Source: CBDUQI01 sp965369325
GTDB taxonomy: Bacteria > Pseudomonadota > Gammaproteobacteria > Steroidobacterales > JBCBZW01
NCBI GenBank assembly: GCA_965369325.1
Contig: CBDUQI010000247.1
Coordinates: 1-7,834, forward strand
Direction: 5' to 3'
Length of the DNA: 7,834 bases
A program made the position numbers and the translations under genes. This document shows, piece by piece, positions 6,732 through 7,834 of this stretch; position 1 is the stretch's first letter, and each line of letters starts with the position of its first letter. A model generated the notes under the pieces. The model searched no databases. It was not told the DNA's origin and saw only the letters and a program-made list of their open reading frames with translations.

Positions 6732-6764
6732 GAAAAACAGGCCCTTTTCAGCAAGAATCTCACT

Positions 6765-6863
6765 CGAACTGTCGTCGACTACCCCGAAGGCAGTTCGTTC
6801 CAACCTCAGAATCCCCCAAACGATGAGGCAATTATGGTCGGCATGGATGCCGACCTTTTTTTT
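6765..6863 (+). ncRNA. candidate small RNA with C-rich hairpin loops
   Basis: About 99 nt, three hairpins in series and no plausible coding capacity. Hairpin 1 pairs 6765-6773 with 6789-6797 (9 pairs, one G-U) around a 15-nt loop containing CCCC. Hairpin 2 pairs 6804-6808 with 6824-6828 around a 15-nt loop containing CCCCC. Hairpin 3 is a strong intrinsic terminator at 6836-6863. The 5' end is inferred from the Crp/Fnr-like site and a weak -10 (6753-6758); a start near 6685 from the other promoter is also possible. C-rich loops are known to pair with G-rich ribosome-binding regions in several bacterial sRNAs, and the order CCCC loop, CCCCC loop, terminator recalls sX13 of Xanthomonas. No homology search was possible. 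The alternative is that this is only the 3' untranslated end of the bolA-family operon. Confidence 0.45.
6836..6863 (+). terminator. strong rho-independent terminator
   Basis: A perfect inverted repeat, GGTCGGCAT and ATGCCGACC separated by GG (6836-6855), is followed immediately by eight T residues (6856-6863). It ends plus-strand transcription, either of the candidate small RNA, of the yciB-yciI-bolA operon 197 nt upstream, or both. Confidence 0.9.
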
Positions 6864-7207
6864 GCGCATTTTTGGGCGTTTTGCGCTACAACTCCGATTA
6901 CCTTCCACGGAAATCGTATGTCCATTAAGAAAGTTGATTAGGTAAGGAACTCAGTACTTCAAGATCCTAGTCGAGAACCAACTGCAGGTTAATGTCACTC
7001 ATCCTAAGCGTCAGCCATATTCCAGTAATTTGCGCTAGTTACGCGTTTTCTAAAGTATTTTACCAAGACTGGTATCAGGGAATCCCTGGTATATGGTGTA
7101 GGGATTTTCCCCATCGAGCATCCCGTGATTAGAATGGACCTCGAACGATTGAGCTTCTAGGGAGACGAACTACATCTCAATTTCTTCAATGCAAGTTAGC
7201 TCTGCTA
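6864..7207. other. gene-free intergenic stretch with a short palindrome cluster
   Basis: No credible coding frame, RNA gene or mobile element was seen here; it looks more AT-rich than the flanking genes. The only notable structure is at 7069-7112. A 13-nt near-palindrome (7076-7088, CAGGGA and TCCCTG around one A) lies between two direct copies of CTGGTAT (7069-7075, 7086-7092). Another GGGA-TTT-TCCC element follows at 7101-7111. These could be protein-binding sites. Confidence 0.4.
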
Positions 7208-7235
7208 TTGACCCGCTAAGTTTGTGGGATATATT
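7208..7235 (+). promoter_or_regulatory. sigma70-type promoter of the DUF6502 gene
   Basis: TTGACC (7208-7213, 5 of 6) and TATATT (7230-7235, 5 of 6) are separated by 16 nt. The predicted start is near 7242, leaving an untranslated leader of about 35 nt before the ATG at 7277. Confidence 0.55.
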
Positions 7236-7241
7236 TCCCAC
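7224..7241 (+). promoter_or_regulatory. inverted repeat enclosing the -10 hexamer, probable operator
   Basis: GTGGGA (7224-7229) and TCCCAC (7236-7241) are perfect inverted arms with a 6-nt spacer, and that spacer is exactly the TATATT -10 element. A dimeric repressor bound here would block RNA polymerase. The regulator is unknown; the downstream gene's own product is one possibility. Confidence 0.5.
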
Positions 7242-7276
7242 TCACTTCAGCACCAATCGGGACCAACGGCAAGAAT

Positions 7277-7834
7277 ATGGCGATCCAGGAGCAGAGCAAG
7301 CACTTAGGCGGAGGGGTTCGCACAGAACTACTCCGAGCATTCAAACGCTTACTTAGACCATTGGTCAAGATGCTGATAACTCATGGCGTTGCATACGGAG
7401 AACTAGCTGATGTCGCCAAGAGCGTATACGTTGATGTTGCACTAAAAGACTTCGCACTTCCCGGACGAAAATCGTCTGGCTCTAGGGTGGCCATTCTCAC
7501 CGGGCTTACCCGCAAAGAAGTAAAGAAGCATATGGATGCCTTCGCGGGGAAAAACCCGCCAATCGAACGGCCCCCACTCAATCGGGCCGCTCGCGTTCTT
7601 ACGGGCTGGTTCCAAGATCAAGAGTTCTTAGGTCCGTACGGCATGCCGCTAGATATTCGCTCCGAAGGCAACTCGCCTTCCTTCTCCAGCCTAGTTCGCC
7701 GCTACAGCGGCGACATGCCGTCTAGAGCCATTCTGGAAGAACTCAAAAGGGTTGGCGCGATTGAAGAACTTCCGGATGGCGACCTCCGAGTTCTACACCG
7801 CTCCTACATTACCGACGCACTGGACCCAGATAGT
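7277..7834 (+). CDS. DUF6502 family protein (3' end outside window)
   Basis: An open frame of 186 codons from an ATG at 7277 to the window edge, with no stop, so the C-terminus is missing. It begins MAIQEQSKHLGGG. Family-like blocks are LLRPLVKMLITHGVAYGELADVAK (25-48), DFALPGRK (58-65), SRVAILTGLTRKEVKKH (69-85), NRAARVLTGWFQDQEFL (102-118), and SFSSLVRRYSGDMPSRAILEELKRVGAIE (135-163). I recognise this as DUF6502, an uncharacterised family of Proteobacteria. The SRVAILTGLTRKEV stretch has the look of a helix-turn-helix, so DNA binding is possible but unproven. The frame is closed by TAA at 7217-7219 and no other ATG, GTG or TTG lies between, which fixes the start; the Shine-Dalgarno is weak. 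CTA, TTA, AGA and AGG codons are commoner than in the genes upstream, a mild hint of different ancestry. Confidence 0.75.
   Translation, partial: MAIQEQSKHLGGGVRTELLRAFKRLLRPLVKMLITHGVAYGELADVAKSVYVDVALKDFALPGRKSSGSRVAILTGLTRKEVKKHMDAFAGKNPPIERPPLNRAARVLTGWFQDQEFLGPYGMPLDIRSEGNSPSFSSLVRRYSGDMPSRAILEELKRVGAIEELPDGDLRVLHRSYITDALDPDS

Noticed and set aside
6864..6886. A second hairpin (GCGCA and TGCGC) just after the terminator
   Set aside because: Only five pairs with a long T/G loop and no T run on either strand; not a convincing terminator.
6696..6908. A 70-codon minus-strand frame opposite the candidate small RNA
   Set aside because: No family similarity or ribosome-binding site, and it is composed of the complement of the hairpins and terminator.
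6717..6941. A 74-codon plus-strand frame starting with GTG and containing many Phe residues
   Set aside because: It starts inside the Crp/Fnr palindrome, runs straight through a strong terminator, and has no Shine-Dalgarno or recognisable domain.

Overview
The window is about 7.8 kb of GC-rich bacterial chromosome that reads as a gammaproteobacterium. The evidence is gene content rather than any single marker. Close relatives of E. coli YciK, RluB, YciO, YciB and YciI are clustered, and scpA and scpB lie inside the cluster, as in many non-enteric Gammaproteobacteria. I cannot name a genus. No transposase, integrase, CRISPR array, tRNA or rRNA was seen.

Layout. (1) Bases 1-1702, plus strand: the tail of an unidentified gene, a squalene/phytoene-synthase-fold protein that has lost the usual catalytic motifs, and a YciK-type short-chain dehydrogenase. 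The first two overlap by ATGA and the third follows after 17 nt. (2) Bases 5403-1712, minus strand: yciO (Sua5/YciO/YrdC family), scpA, scpB and rluB, convergent with yciK with only 9 nt between stops. ScpA and ScpB are the kleisin and winged-helix partners of SMC in chromosome segregation. RluB modifies 23S rRNA. ScpB ends in a long Asp/Glu tail encoded by a hexamer repeat, and RluB ends in a Lys/Arg/Pro/Ser tail. (3) Bases 5532-6639, plus strand, divergent from yciO: yciB (inner-membrane septation protein), yciI and a BolA-family gene, chained by 1- and 4-nt overlaps. (4) Bases 6640-7276: 637 nt without a convincing protein gene, but with clear structure. (5) Bases 7277-7834, plus strand: the 5' part of a DUF6502-type gene that runs off the window.

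The most notable material is in region 4. A near-consensus Crp/Fnr-type palindrome is centred at 6723.5. It is followed by a weak -10 at 6753-6758, two hairpins with 15-nt loops carrying CCCC and CCCCC, and a strong rho-independent terminator at 6836-6863. If transcription starts at about 6765, the palindrome sits at -41.5, the classical activator position, and the product is a roughly 99-nt small RNA with C-rich loops. This plan recalls sX13 of Xanthomonas, but homology is not shown. Further on, the promoter of the DUF6502 gene has its -10 hexamer lying exactly between the arms of an inverted repeat, a layout expected of a repressor operator.

The protein assignments are mostly confident because they match well-known families in sequence. 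The RNA and regulatory calls are readings by eye and are marked as such.
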